The notes beneath the pieces are model-generated. The model was given only the letters and a program-made list of their open reading frames with translations, was not told the origin of the DNA and ran no database searches. 64,000 nt of DNA from Muricomes sp049840515 (GTDB taxonomy: Bacteria; Bacillota; Clostridia; Lachnospirales; Lachnospiraceae). A program made the position numbers and the translations under genes. The stretch lies in the NCBI GenBank assembly GCA_049840515.1, contig JASGKW010000011.1, positions 1-64,000 on the forward strand, given 5' to 3'. Shown here one piece after another: positions 26,006 to 34,155 of this stretch (within the stretch, counting starts at the first letter, position 1; every line of letters starts with the position of its first letter).

Positions 26006-26095
26006 TTATAATTTCGGGTTGCTGCCCGTACTCATTCCATAAAGGCGGAGAGCTTTTTTTAAGAAGTTACCAAGCATTTGGACAAAATAAAACAC
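26006..26095 (-). CDS. 29-residue leader ORF upstream of sigma gene
   Basis: GTG start 26095 directly behind TATGGAGGTATCACC. It encodes VFYFVQMLGNFLKKALRLYG and a short tail ending SNPKL. Its stop is 30 bp before the attenuator hairpin. The good ribosome site and the order leader - terminator - masked ribosome site - gene suggest a regulatory leader peptide, although a free small protein is possible. The rest of 26,096-26,254 shows no gene. Confidence 0.45.
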   Translation of the reverse strand: MFYFVQMLGNFLKKALRLYGMSTGSNPKL

Positions 26096-26254
26096 GGTGA
26101 TACCTCCATAGATACCGCCGTATCCTTAAAAAAATGGCGACTTTAATACACCCACCTTGTTTTACTTTTTAGAAAAGAAAATGGCGGTTGATTTAATAAC
26201 TTTTTACATTTTTAGTCTAAAGCTTAATGATGATCGGTATATAGGTTCAACAAC

Positions 26255-27265
26255 TCAATCTTGTTTTCCCCACCGATTTCCAAAGTTGTTTTGCTGTGTT
26301 TCCATAAAACCACGATGCCCATGAATATCACAAGCTTTAAGTGCAGTTTCCAAAGCATTAAACTCTGTATCACTTAGATTGACATCCCAGCTTCCTAAAT
26401 TTTCGATAATTCTTTCTTGATTTTTAGAGCCGGGAATTGGAACGACATTGGAATATTTATGAAGCATCCACGCCAAGGAAATTTGTGCCTTGGTTGCGTT
26501 TTTCTCTCTCGCAAATGTATTTAGCACCTGCAATATAGGTTGGTTTGCCACAAGGTTCTCTTGGGAAAGCTGTGGGACGAATTTTCTCACATCGTCAGCC
26601 CCAAACTGCGTGTCTGTTGTAACCTTGCCAGACAAAAACCCGCTTGCAGTTGGCGAAAAAGGAACAACGCCAATATTATTCTCAATACAGAATGGGAAGA
26701 TTTCTTTTTCACAATCACGCTCTAACATAGAGTAAATATTCTGTACCGCAGAAACGGGAGTTACGTTGTGTGCTCTTGAAAGGGTATCTACACCCACTTG
26801 TGACATACCCCACGCTCTGGTCAAGCCATCCTTTATCAATCGTCCCATAACCTCTGCAACTTCTTCTACAGGCACCTCCTCGTTGACTCTATGCAGGTAG
26901 TATAGGTCGAGATAGTCAGTTTTTAAGTTTTTCATGGAAGCTTCAATATGCTTGCGGATGGCATCATATAAGCTAACGGCATTACCATACTCACTTTTGC
27001 TTACTTGGAGTTTAGTTGCCAAAACAATATCTTTCCGAAAGGATTCAATCGCCTTTCCGACCAACTGTTCATTATGTCCGGGATAAAACATTTCATAGCC
27101 GTAAACTTCGGCAGTATCAAAAAAAGTGCAACCAAAATCGTAAGCTTTGCAAATCGCTTTAATGCTATATGCTTCCTCTGGTACTTTTCCATACCCATGA
27201 GAAAACCCCATACAACCCATCCCAACGGGGGATACCTCTAGCTCTCTAAGTTTTCTTAAATTCAT
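26255..27265 (-). CDS. aldo/keto reductase
   Basis: A 336-residue NAD(P)H-dependent reductase with the (beta/alpha)8 fold. CTFFDTAEVYG holds the catalytic Asp and Tyr, ATKLQV the Lys, and YYLHRV the His. The C-terminal cofactor loop is VVPIPGSKNQERIIENLG. Substrate unknown. It is the last gene of a three-gene minus-strand operon (SDR, DXS-like, AKR) carried as ICE cargo and faces a divergent LysR regulator. Confidence 0.9.
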   Translation of the reverse strand: MNLRKLRELEVSPVGMGCMGFSHGYGKVPEEAYSIKAICKAYDFGCTFFDTAEVYGYEMFYPGHNEQLVGKAIESFRKDIVLATKLQVSKSEYGNAVSLYDAIRKHIEASMKNLKTDYLDLYYLHRVNEEVPVEEVAEVMGRLIKDGLTRAWGMSQVGVDTLSRAHNVTPVSAVQNIYSMLERDCEKEIFPFCIENNIGVVPFSPTASGFLSGKVTTDTQFGADDVRKFVPQLSQENLVANQPILQVLNTFAREKNATKAQISLAWMLHKYSNVVPIPGSKNQERIIENLGSWDVNLSDTEFNALETALKACDIHGHRGFMETQQNNFGNRWGKQD

Positions 27266-27328
27266 TTTAATTCCTCCTTCAGCGACTACACAAACTACAC
27301 TGATTTTTCATAACGAGTTATCCAAGGA

Positions 27329-29107
27329 CTACATTAATTTTGTGTGACTACTTAAATAATCTATTATATCTGCAACAATTTGTTCGGAAGCAAGCCCGTT
27401 TTCTTTCAACAAATCCGCTGCTATATAGCGGTCGGGGAAACTCTTTTTTATTCCGTAATTCTTCACTTTCATATCAGACATTCCGTAATATCTTGTGATT
27501 TTCTCACCAAAACCACCATCTAAAACTCCGTCCTCCAATGTTATAACAAGGCTATGGTCTTGTTTCAGTGCGTTCAGCAAATCTTCATCTACCCCGGTAA
27601 TGTATTTGGGATTGATTAAAGTTGCATTGATTCCTGCATTGAGCGACAATGTGTTCACAACATCTTCTCCAAGGGCATAGAAGCTGCCCAATGCTATGAC
27701 CGCAACCTTTGTTCCTTTTTTTGTGACTTGATAACGATTCAACATAGAATAATCCGTGTTATCTGCTTTTCCACTCGTTGTAACGCCCATCCCCGGAACT
27801 CGAATTGCAACAGGATGTTCGTTTTGCTCAATAGCCCAAGTAAGCATAGAAAAATATTCTTCTTTGCAGGTTGGAGCAAGATAAACAAGGTTTGGAATGT
27901 TTGACATTAAGGGAATATCATATAAACCAAGGTGTGTTATATCATTCATACCGTACACAGATGCCCAAAAGACAAGGATTACAGCAGGGTTTTTGTTAAT
28001 ACACAAATCTTGTGAGAGTTGGTCATAGGTTCGCTGAATGAATGTTCCGTAAATGCCATAGACAGGCTTGCCACCATTTTTTGCGATGCCGGAAGCATAT
28101 GCAACGGCGTGTTCTTCTGCAATTCCCACATCAATAAACTGCTTTCCTGCTTCTGCTCGTCTTTCGGGTGTAAACCCAATTACCGGTGGCGTTGCCGATG
28201 TAATTGCCAAAAGTCTACTATCTTCTTTTATCTTTTCAAGCAGGAATGCTCCTGTTAAATCACAGTAATCTTCTCCGTTTGGTGTGTGCTTTGGAGTACC
28301 TGTAATCAAGTCGAAAGGGCCACCGGCGTGGAATAGCTCTTTATTTTCTTCCGCAGGCAAAAATCCTTTGCCCTTAACAGTGCGAACGTGGAGTACAACA
28401 GGTTTTGCGGTGTCCTTTACCAAATTCAAAGCATCAATTACCTGTTGAATGTCATGTCCGTCCGCTACATAGTGATACTCAAATCCCATTGCCTTAAAAA
28501 AGTTGCATTCACAAGTGCCATTCGTATCTCTAAGAGCTTTTAGGTTCTGATACACTCCACCGTAGTTTTCTGCAATAGACATTTCGTTATCATTGACTAT
28601 TACAATTAAATTCGTTCCTGCTTCTACTGCATTATTAAGTCCTTCGTAAGCTTCTCCTCCACTCAATGAGCCATCGCCAATAATAGCAACAATGTTTTCG
28701 TTATCACCCTTCAAATCTCTTGCCTTTGCCAAACCGCAGGCTAAACTAACAGATGTTGAAGTGTGTCCGATGGTAAAAAAATCATGCTCGCTTTCATTTG
28801 GGTTAGAAAAGCCGGATACGTCATCATATTTTTCTGCATCTAAAAACGCAGCTTTTCTACCAGTCAACATTTTATGGACATAACTCTGATGTGAAACATC
28901 AAACACAAACTTATCTGTCGGAGAGTTGAACACATAGTGCATGGCTACTGTTAATTCAACAATCCCAAGATTAGGACCTATGTGCCCACCATGCTCGCTC
29001 AATTTTTTTAGCAGTGAAGTTCTAATTTCATCGCACAGCAGAGCTAATTCATTTTTTGAAATGTCTTTCAAATCCTTTGGAAAACTAATTTTTTCTATAT
29101 ACATCAT
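27329..29107 (-). CDS. dxs: 1-deoxy-D-xylulose-5-phosphate synthase-like enzyme
   Basis: A 592-residue thiamine-diphosphate transketolase-fold enzyme. GDGSLSGGEAYEGLNNA is the ThDP/Mg motif, with NDNEMSIAENYGG following; DVGIAEEHAVAYASG carries the catalytic Glu; TLEDGVLDGGFGEKI is in the C-terminal domain. It is somewhat shorter than chromosomal DXS (about 620-640). DXS makes DXP for isoprenoid, thiamine and pyridoxal synthesis, but a specialised role in this reductase operon is possible. Start ATG 29107 or 29104 behind GGAGATG. Not a normal ICE backbone gene. Confidence 0.85.
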   Translation of the reverse strand: MMYIEKISFPKDLKDISKNELALLCDEIRTSLLKKLSEHGGHIGPNLGIVELTVAMHYVFNSPTDKFVFDVSHQSYVHKMLTGRKAAFLDAEKYDDVSGFSNPNESEHDFFTIGHTSTSVSLACGLAKARDLKGDNENIVAIIGDGSLSGGEAYEGLNNAVEAGTNLIVIVNDNEMSIAENYGGVYQNLKALRDTNGTCECNFFKAMGFEYHYVADGHDIQQVIDALNLVKDTAKPVVLHVRTVKGKGFLPAEENKELFHAGGPFDLITGTPKHTPNGEDYCDLTGAFLLEKIKEDSRLLAITSATPPVIGFTPERRAEAGKQFIDVGIAEEHAVAYASGIAKNGGKPVYGIYGTFIQRTYDQLSQDLCINKNPAVILVFWASVYGMNDITHLGLYDIPLMSNIPNLVYLAPTCKEEYFSMLTWAIEQNEHPVAIRVPGMGVTTSGKADNTDYSMLNRYQVTKKGTKVAVIALGSFYALGEDVVNTLSLNAGINATLINPKYITGVDEDLLNALKQDHSLVITLEDGVLDGGFGEKITRYYGMSDMKVKNYGIKKSFPDRYIAADLLKENGLASEQIVADIIDYLSSHTKLM

Positions 29108-29130
29108 TTCATCTCCATTTCTTTATAAAC

Positions 29131-29892
29131 CTATTGAACTGTAATTCCGCCGTCAACCACCAATGAGTGTCCTACAACATAGCTTGAATTGGGGCTTGCC
29201 AGCCAATAGATTGCTTCTGCAATTTCCTCTGCCTGACCCAATCTGCCAAGGGGAATCATATTTTCCAATGCTTGCTCTAAACCAGGGGCACTGGAAAGCA
29301 AGCTATCTCCCATTGGGGTATAGATAGCACCGGGACACACTGCATTTATGCGTAAGCCCTGCTTAGCGTATTCAAGGGCGGTAGCCTTTGTCATGCCGAT
29401 GATACCGTGCTTTGTAGCAGTGTAAACAGACTCTCCCGCAGTGCCAACCACGCCGCCAATGGAGGAGACATTCACAATTGCACAGTCTTTTCTGCCCATC
29501 ATGGCAGTAATTTCATGCTTCATACAAGCCCAAACACCTCGAAGATTGACACCTGTTATAGCGTCATACTGCGTGAGCGGCATATCCGCAATGTTAATAT
29601 GGGGCGTTTGATGAATGCCTGCATTATTTACCGCAACATCCAGTCTGCCATAGGTGTTCACCACATACTCCACCATATTTTTTACATCTGTTTCCTCGCT
29701 GACATCACAGCCCACAGCACAGGCTTCATAGCCTTGTTCCGCAAGTGTTGTAGCAACTTTCTCTGCTTGTTCTCTCTTAACGTCTGCAATCACCACGGTA
29801 TACCCGTTTTTTGCAAAGATGTTCACCGTAGCAAGACCAATTCCCTGACTACCGCCAGTAACAATAACAACCTTTTTTTCTGTATTTTCCAT
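29131..29892 (-). CDS. SDR-family oxidoreductase
   Basis: A 253-residue classical short-chain dehydrogenase. It has the nucleotide-binding TGGSQGIGLA, NNAG motif (VNNAGIHQTP), catalytic Ser in VSSIGG and YTATKHG (YxxxK), and C-terminal VVDGGITVQ. Asp in IADVKR after the second strand suggests NAD(H). Start ATG 29892 follows TTGGAGGTTAAC; an upstream ATG at 29943 lies in the promoter region and is rejected. First gene of the cargo operon. Confidence 0.9.
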   Translation of the reverse strand: MENTEKKVVIVTGGSQGIGLATVNIFAKNGYTVVIADVKREQAEKVATTLAEQGYEACAVGCDVSEETDVKNMVEYVVNTYGRLDVAVNNAGIHQTPHINIADMPLTQYDAITGVNLRGVWACMKHEITAMMGRKDCAIVNVSSIGGVVGTAGESVYTATKHGIIGMTKATALEYAKQGLRINAVCPGAIYTPMGDSLLSSAPGLEQALENMIPLGRLGQAEEIAEAIYWLASPNSSYVVGHSLVVDGGITVQ

Positions 29893-29960
29893 GTTAACCT
29901 CCAAGTGTTGATAAATATAATTTATGATAATAGTAGCAGTCATTCTGCTTCTATGTTATA

Positions 29961-29992
29961 ATTATACTTAAATAACAGGCTATTTGTATAAT
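29961..29992. promoter_or_regulatory. divergent promoter/operator dyad
   Basis: Between the SDR operon and lysR: ATTATAC ... GTATAAT with an inner AAATA / TATTT pair, a near-perfect 32-bp dyad. Both outer arms contain a TATAAT-like -10 (one per strand). This is the expected place for the LysR protein to control both itself and the operon. Confidence 0.55.
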
Positions 29993-30043
29993 ACCGCCTA
30001 TATATCATATAATAAATACCATTTATACTGGAGGGCAGTCGTT

Positions 30044-30922
30044 ATGGAATTAAATCAGCTTTTACAATTCAAAACAATCGCAGAATGTGAAACAATGACG
30101 CAGGCGGCTGAGCGGCTTCACATCTCTCAACCTGCTTTAAGTGTCATGCTGAAAAAATTTGAGGATGAATTGGGTGTACGCTTGTTTGACCGTAAAAAGA
30201 ATAAAATTGCAATGAACGAAGCAGGTGAACTTGCACTAACTCACGCTAATGAAATCTTAAAAAAAGCAGATGAAATGAAAATCGCTTTAACCGACTATGC
30301 ACATCGAGAACGCCTGTTCAAAGTGGGCTTCTGTGACCCCGGCCCACTTTGGTATTGCACGCCTTCATTCTCTATGGCACACCCCGAGCATGAAATGAGA
30401 AGCAGCCTATTTTCAGCTACCTCTGACGAAATTTATTTACTTCAAAACCAGTCCTACGATATATTGATTACCGAAAAGGACATCCAGCACCCGGAGATTA
30501 TTTGCAGTCCTTTTTTGGAGGACAGGCTACTTCTTTCTATTTCAGAGAAAAATCCTATTGCACATGAGCAGTCCATTTCTCTTAGAGATTTACGCAATCA
30601 ATCCATCGCCATGTTTTATGTTGGTGGGAGCTTCTATGCAAAACAAGAGGTGTTTTATAAGGAGCTTATAGAAAATGTTTCATTAGATTTATACGAGGAT
30701 TATTTCTTGTTTCAGCAGAAGGTGAAAAACACTAATGTACCAACCTTTACAACGGAATTAGTTCGTCACTATCGTGACGATGGGGCACATCGCAAGCTTA
30801 TACAGATTACTGATTCTGAGGTTTTTATCCAATATCACATTGCTTATTTGAAAAGAAATACAGATAGGCTAGGAGTGTTTTTGACATGGGCAGAAAAGGA
30901 GCAGCAAAACGGAAAGTCATAA
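30044..30922 (+). CDS. LysR-family transcriptional regulator
   Basis: A 292-residue regulator. The winged helix-turn-helix (ELNQLLQFKTIAECETMTQAAERLHISQPALS...) is at residues 1-60 and a linker helix follows; the rest is a periplasmic-binding-like effector domain. Start ATG 30044 follows GGAGGGCAG. Divergent from the SDR/DXS/AKR operon over a dyad, so it is most likely its activator; the signal is unknown. Confidence 0.88.
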   Translation: MELNQLLQFKTIAECETMTQAAERLHISQPALSVMLKKFEDELGVRLFDRKKNKIAMNEAGELALTHANEILKKADEMKIALTDYAHRERLFKVGFCDPGPLWYCTPSFSMAHPEHEMRSSLFSATSDEIYLLQNQSYDILITEKDIQHPEIICSPFLEDRLLLSISEKNPIAHEQSISLRDLRNQSIAMFYVGGSFYAKQEVFYKELIENVSLDLYEDYFLFQQKVKNTNVPTFTTELVRHYRDDGAHRKLIQITDSEVFIQYHIAYLKRNTDRLGVFLTWAEKEQQNGKS

Positions 30923-31222
30923 ATTCATCTATTTAGTATGTGGGTGTTATTCTTTGCAAGAAGCTTTGCTTTTCTTTGCGTTTTTCTCTATACGGTGCAG
31001 TCAGTCTAAAGTTAAACCGTCCCTACCGTGATATGTGTACTCATATCTCAAAATAAAGAGGAACGGAAAAATACAATAGGATGAATACATAAGCTGTCAT
31101 TGACTACACTTATTATTGGGGACAACTCTCTGTAATTGAGCGTGATTGCCTGCTCCGTGTATTTACAGAAAATAGCGCCTTTATATGAAAATAAACACTA
31201 CATATCATGAAATTATACTTCG
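30923..31222. other. intergenic, no gene seen
   Basis: About 300 bp between lysR and the next regulator. Short imperfect repeats occur (GCAAGAAGCTTTGC near 30956), and the sequence is AT-rich. I see no coding frame or RNA gene. Confidence 0.4.
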
Positions 31223-31251
31223 TTCAAATATCACTACCCGAAATGTATAAT
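31223..31251 (+). promoter_or_regulatory. promoter of XRE regulator
   Basis: -10 TATAAT at 31246-31251 with a weak -35 TTCAAA 17 bp upstream; ribosome site AGGGGGTGAT and ATG follow within 20 bp. Confidence 0.5.
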
Positions 31252-31270
31252 GATAGGGGGTGATATTAAA

Positions 31271-31624
31271 ATGTACCAAAACGAAAGAAATCTTGATTTT
31301 CGTCCCATCGGCAAGGCGATAAAAGCAGCGAGAGAAGCAAAGGGGTGGACACAAGAGCATTTAGCACAGCTTGTTGACCGTTCTCCACGAAATGTCATGT
31401 ACATAGAGAACAGAGGACAACACCCAAGGCTTAATACTTTTTATCAGCTTATGACCTTGCTTGATATTTCCGTTGACCAATTTTTTTATCTGAATACTGA
31501 CGATAGCAAGAGTGATTTACGCAGTCAGATTGACTTTGCACTTAACTCACTTAGCGATAAAGAATTGACGGTAATACAAGGGGCGATACAAGGCGTGTTA
31601 AAGGCACGGGATATGGAGGAATAA
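31271..31624 (+). CDS. XRE-family transcriptional regulator
   Basis: A 117-residue protein with a Cro/CI helix-turn-helix at about residues 12-65 (GKAIKAAREAKGWTQEHLAQ, then SPRNVMYIENRGQHP) and a short C-terminal dimerisation part. ATG 31271 (MYQNERN) follows AGGGGGTGAT; an in-frame ATG at 31250 overlaps the promoter. A common ICE regulator whose target here is not visible. Confidence 0.82.
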   Translation: MYQNERNLDFRPIGKAIKAAREAKGWTQEHLAQLVDRSPRNVMYIENRGQHPRLNTFYQLMTLLDISVDQFFYLNTDDSKSDLRSQIDFALNSLSDKELTVIQGAIQGVLKARDMEE

Positions 31625-31654
31625 TGTCCTCTTGTTCCGTGCCTTTGGCATTGT

Positions 31655-31957
31655 CTAACTATTGCATTTTTGCCTTAACACATTGCAGGCATTGTCAATT
31701 TCCGCACGTTCATCATTGGTTAAATTGCGGCGGTTATGTGTGTAGCCCTGCTCCAAAAAATCAGAGTACCCATTTAATAATATATCCCTCATATCTTCGG
31801 GAGTTTTGCAGTAATCAACACTATACCATTCTTCACCTTTACTGTCCCAATACATAACGGTATAGCCCTGTTTCGTGTGTAACACCTCACAAATGGTGTC
31901 TTTTTTTAAATAATCTTTAAATACCTCCAACACCTTTTCAAAAGTTAACAATTTCAT
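31655..31957 (-). CDS. hypothetical ICE protein
   Basis: A 100-residue protein starting MKLLTFEKVLEVFKDYL, with CEVLHTKQGYTVMYWDSKGEEWYS (beta-rich) and a C-terminal RRNLTNDERAEIDNACNVLR helix. ATG 31957 is chosen because GAAAGGACTG precedes it. Family not recognised; it lies 31 bp from the convergent XRE gene. Confidence 0.65.
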   Translation of the reverse strand: MKLLTFEKVLEVFKDYLKKDTICEVLHTKQGYTVMYWDSKGEEWYSVDYCKTPEDMRDILLNGYSDFLEQGYTHNRRNLTNDERAEIDNACNVLRQKCNS

Positions 31958-32074
31958 CAGTCCTTTCATATTTTTGTGTTGATAGATAAGTATTCTTTTC
32001 ACTTATTATTACCATGATAGTAAAAGTAAATCATAGTGTAAAGGATACGGATTATTGTCTGCGGACAAAAGTGG

Positions 32075-32160
32075 CAAGCAGGGCATACGGGTGACCACCG
32101 TATGCTTTTGCTTGTTGGGGAGTATCCCCAATCCCCACCGAAACGATGATAAATCATCGT
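32075..32160. repeat. cluster of three hairpins
   Basis: Consecutive inverted repeats: CAAGCA..GCATACGG / CCGTATGC..TGCTTG (32075-32114), TTGGGGA GTA TCCCCAA (32115-32131), and ACGATGAT AA ATCATCGT (32143-32160). No gene lies here. Such clusters are seen in oriT and plasmid-type replication sites; this one is downstream of the relaxase gene. Confidence 0.55.
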
Positions 32161-32186
32161 GCCACGCCCCATAAATGGTGCTGTAA

Positions 32187-32228
32187 AATCACAGGGTAGC
32201 TTATCGCTGAGCCTGTGATTTTTCTTTT
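32187..32228. terminator. terminator at relaxase 3' end
   Basis: Perfect 9-bp arms AATCACAGG / CCTGTGATT with 16-nt loop and TTTCTTTT on the + strand; T-rich also on the other side. It overlaps the end of the relaxase frame. Confidence 0.55.
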
Positions 32229-32563
32229 GCCTTTTGTTCCTGTTCCATTCCCAAAAGGTGGTCGATATTTGCCTTTGCAGTCAGAATATCTTGCATTTCT
32301 TTTCTTGCGGTATGGTACTTGCTGTAAGCCTTATTTTTCATGGAAAACAGCTCATCACATTCAGCTTGCAGTGCTTTAATTGTAGGGAGTTTTTTTACAC
32401 CAAGTTCCTCAAAAGCCGCCTTTGCCGCCTTGTGCAAAGTAAGCTTCGGCACGGTGTTCCTCGTAAAACTTTTTAGAGTAGCCTGCCTTGCGGTAGTCGG
32501 TGTAAATATCTCGGGTCTTGGAATAGTTGAAGATGTGCTTTTTAAGAGCCTGTATTTCAGCAA
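32201..32563 (-). CDS. relaxase C-terminal part in shifted frame
   Basis: The useful part begins at about 32446 and reads LTLHKAAKAAFEELGVKKLP, then a charged coiled coil to ...KEKSQAQR. This directly continues the relaxase's KKFYEEHRAE in the +1 frame, so the two belong to one protein. No good start exists in this frame. The break falls on AAGCTT (32441-32446). Confidence 0.65.
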   Translation of the reverse strand: MLKYRLLKSTSSTIPRPEIFTPTTARQATLKSFTRNTVPKLTLHKAAKAAFEELGVKKLPTIKALQAECDELFSMKNKAYSKYHTARKEMQDILTAKANIDHLLGMEQEQKAKEKSQAQR

Positions 32564-33632
32564 TACGTTTTTCAGTGGTCTTAATTTGTGTGTTCAGTTC
32601 ATCAAAAGTAGCGGTGCATTTCTTCGCCTTTTCCTCTAAATCAGAGTAGGCAAGGAGCTTGTGTTCTTGCAGAAAATTAACGGTTTGTGCCATCTGCTTT
32701 AGATTGAAAATCTTTGCCCACTGCTCATAGCCTTTGCCCTTGCCTTGCTGTAATTTTGCTTGAATATCCACAAGGAGATTAACGGATTTTTCTTGCTTTC
32801 TCGGCTGTTTGGCAGAGGACTTTTTGACCTCTCTTTGCGGTGCTTTACCCTCAATGATTGCTTTGATTTCATCTTCGGAATATCCCTCACCAAGAGAACG
32901 CAGCCGGATAAAATTTTTCTGCATTGCACTTTTAAATCCGTAGTGCTTACCGATTTTAATTTCATAGCCTGCATCTTGCATGAGCTGTAAAAACGCATCA
33001 AAGTTTTTGGGCTTTTGGGCAAGTATTTCATCTATGACTTGTCTTAATTTATCGGAGTGTGATGGGGGCTTATTATCGCCAAGCCACTTACCATAATGAC
33101 CTTTGGAGCGTTTGGGATTTTCGATAATGGAAAGCCCATTTTCAAGACAAAGGCGGTCGGATATTTGGGCAAGAGCCTTGCCACTTCTTTTAAAATCTCG
33201 AAACTTTCTTGTGCAATCGAGAGAGGTAGAATTAAAGATAATATGATTATGAATATGGGCTTTGTCTATGTGAGTAGCAACGATAAATGCGTGTTTGCCT
33301 TTGGTGAAGCTCATGCCCAATTCATAACCGATTTTGTTGGCAAGCTCGGGTGTAATTTCCCCGGGTTTAAAGGACTGCCGTATCTGATAGGCGATAACAT
33401 TGCTTGCCTGCTGTCTGCCCGTTATATCATCATATTGCCGCTTAGATAGCATAAACTCGCCCTGCACCGTTTTAGGGTCGCACTCGTAAGAGGATAACAA
33501 TTCACCCTCATTTGTTTTCTCGGGATTTTTAGCATAATCGGTGCGGTCAGCAAGGCAATCTGCAATGGATTTTCCTTTATTTTGGTGCATGGAAATTAGT
33601 CTTGTGGTAGCGATAATAACACCTCCCGTCAT
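32409..33632 (-). CDS. relaxase / mobilization nuclease, N-terminal main part (frameshifted near C-terminus)
   Basis: Nicks oriT and leads the strand into the recipient. IATTRLISMH and TDYAKNPEKT mark the N-terminus; HIDKAHIHNHIIFNS is the metal-binding three-His motif of the Relaxase family; a long helical C-terminus follows. The catalytic part is intact; the frame shifts at about 32,443 and ends early at 32,409. GGGAGGTG precedes ATT 33617 / ATC 33614 rather than ATG 33632, so a rare start codon may be used. An attenuator-like hairpin precedes the gene. Confidence 0.85.
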   Translation of the reverse strand: MTGGVIIATTRLISMHQNKGKSIADCLADRTDYAKNPEKTNEGELLSSYECDPKTVQGEFMLSKRQYDDITGRQQASNVIAYQIRQSFKPGEITPELANKIGYELGMSFTKGKHAFIVATHIDKAHIHNHIIFNSTSLDCTRKFRDFKRSGKALAQISDRLCLENGLSIIENPKRSKGHYGKWLGDNKPPSHSDKLRQVIDEILAQKPKNFDAFLQLMQDAGYEIKIGKHYGFKSAMQKNFIRLRSLGEGYSEDEIKAIIEGKAPQREVKKSSAKQPRKQEKSVNLLVDIQAKLQQGKGKGYEQWAKIFNLKQMAQTVNFLQEHKLLAYSDLEEKAKKCTATFDELNTQIKTTEKRIAEIQALKKHIFNYSKTRDIYTDYRKAGYSKKFYEEHRAEAYFAQGGKGGF

Positions 33633-33667
33633 AAAAAAATCGGTGCAAAGGCATACGCTCTGCACCG
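33633..33667 (-). terminator. attenuator-type hairpin before relaxase
   Basis: In minus-strand RNA, CGGTGCA / TTGCACCG-type stem (plus arms 33641-33647 and 33661-33667) followed by a T7 run and, within 15 bp, the GGGAGG site of the relaxase. Confidence 0.65.
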
Positions 33668-33674
33668 TAAAAAT

Positions 33675-33890
33675 TTACTTTTTCAGTTCTTTTCGTGCAT
33701 GGGCTAAAAACTCATCAACCGTTGGAACTGTACCTTTGCATTGCACTCTATTTTGATAGGCTTTTGTTATCCCGTCATTAGGTGCATTTTCGTATGCGTG
33801 ATTGATAGCTGCCTGCATATCATGCTTTACTTCTGCCACCGATACATTGTTTTCTTTTGCAATTTTGCGAAATATTTTTCTGTTGCTCAA
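33675..33890 (-). CDS. small Spo0A-C-terminal-like ICE protein
   Basis: About 71 residues: LSNRKIFRKIAKENNVSVAEV, DMQAAINHAYENAPND, GTVPTVDEFLAHARKEL. The pattern resembles the sporulation factor Spo0A C-terminal-like helical proteins that are common in Tn1549-like ICEs. TTG 33890 follows AAAGGAG; the frame is open to 33926. It lies directly upstream of the relaxase on the same strand. Confidence 0.65.
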   Translation of the reverse strand: MSNRKIFRKIAKENNVSVAEVKHDMQAAINHAYENAPNDGITKAYQNRVQCKGTVPTVDEFLAHARKELKK

Positions 33891-33961
33891 TACGCTGAAC
33901 GCTCCTTTCTCATTTGTTATTTGCAATATTTATCACATGGACATTCTGCTTTTTTGCGTAA

Positions 33962-34036
33962 TCAACCGTAAATGTTGTCATGCTGATGTTTGGGAATAGC
34001 TCTATGCCCGGTAAAACAGCAGGTTCTTTCTTTCAT
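33962..34036 (-). pseudogene. truncated YpsA/DUF1273-like SLOG protein
   Basis: AAAGGATG then ATG 34036 opens MKERTCCFTGHRAIP, the opening of DUF1273/YpsA (SLOG) proteins, but the similarity stops after 15 residues and the frame ends 9 codons later. It appears to be a deletion remnant. The ribosome site is still good. Confidence 0.45.
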
Positions 34037-34080
34037 GCAATCATCCTTTACCATTTATCATAGCATAAAAAGCCCGTTTA

Positions 34081-34136
34081 GTACAGCTACCTGTACCAAT
34101 TTTCGCAGGATATTGCCTATACTGTAAATGGTACAG
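34081..34136 (+). promoter_or_regulatory. promoter with two flanking operators of the small XRE gene
   Basis: GTACAG CTAC CTGTAC (34081-34096) and CTGTA AATGG TACAG (34122-34136) are two copies of the same operator type around the -10 TATACT (34118-34123). The layout predicts autorepression by the HTH protein encoded 20 bp downstream. Confidence 0.65.
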
Positions 34137-34155
34137 TTATAGGGACGGTGATGAA

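Noticed and set aside
27329..29107. Host chromosomal dxs left in place between two elements
   Set aside because: It lies inside the 11-bp repeats and between ICE sigma and regulatory genes, so it belongs to the element.
29407..29961. 184-codon + strand frame opposite the SDR gene
   Set aside because: It is antisense to a clear SDR gene with all motifs; Cys/His-rich random composition and no ribosome site.
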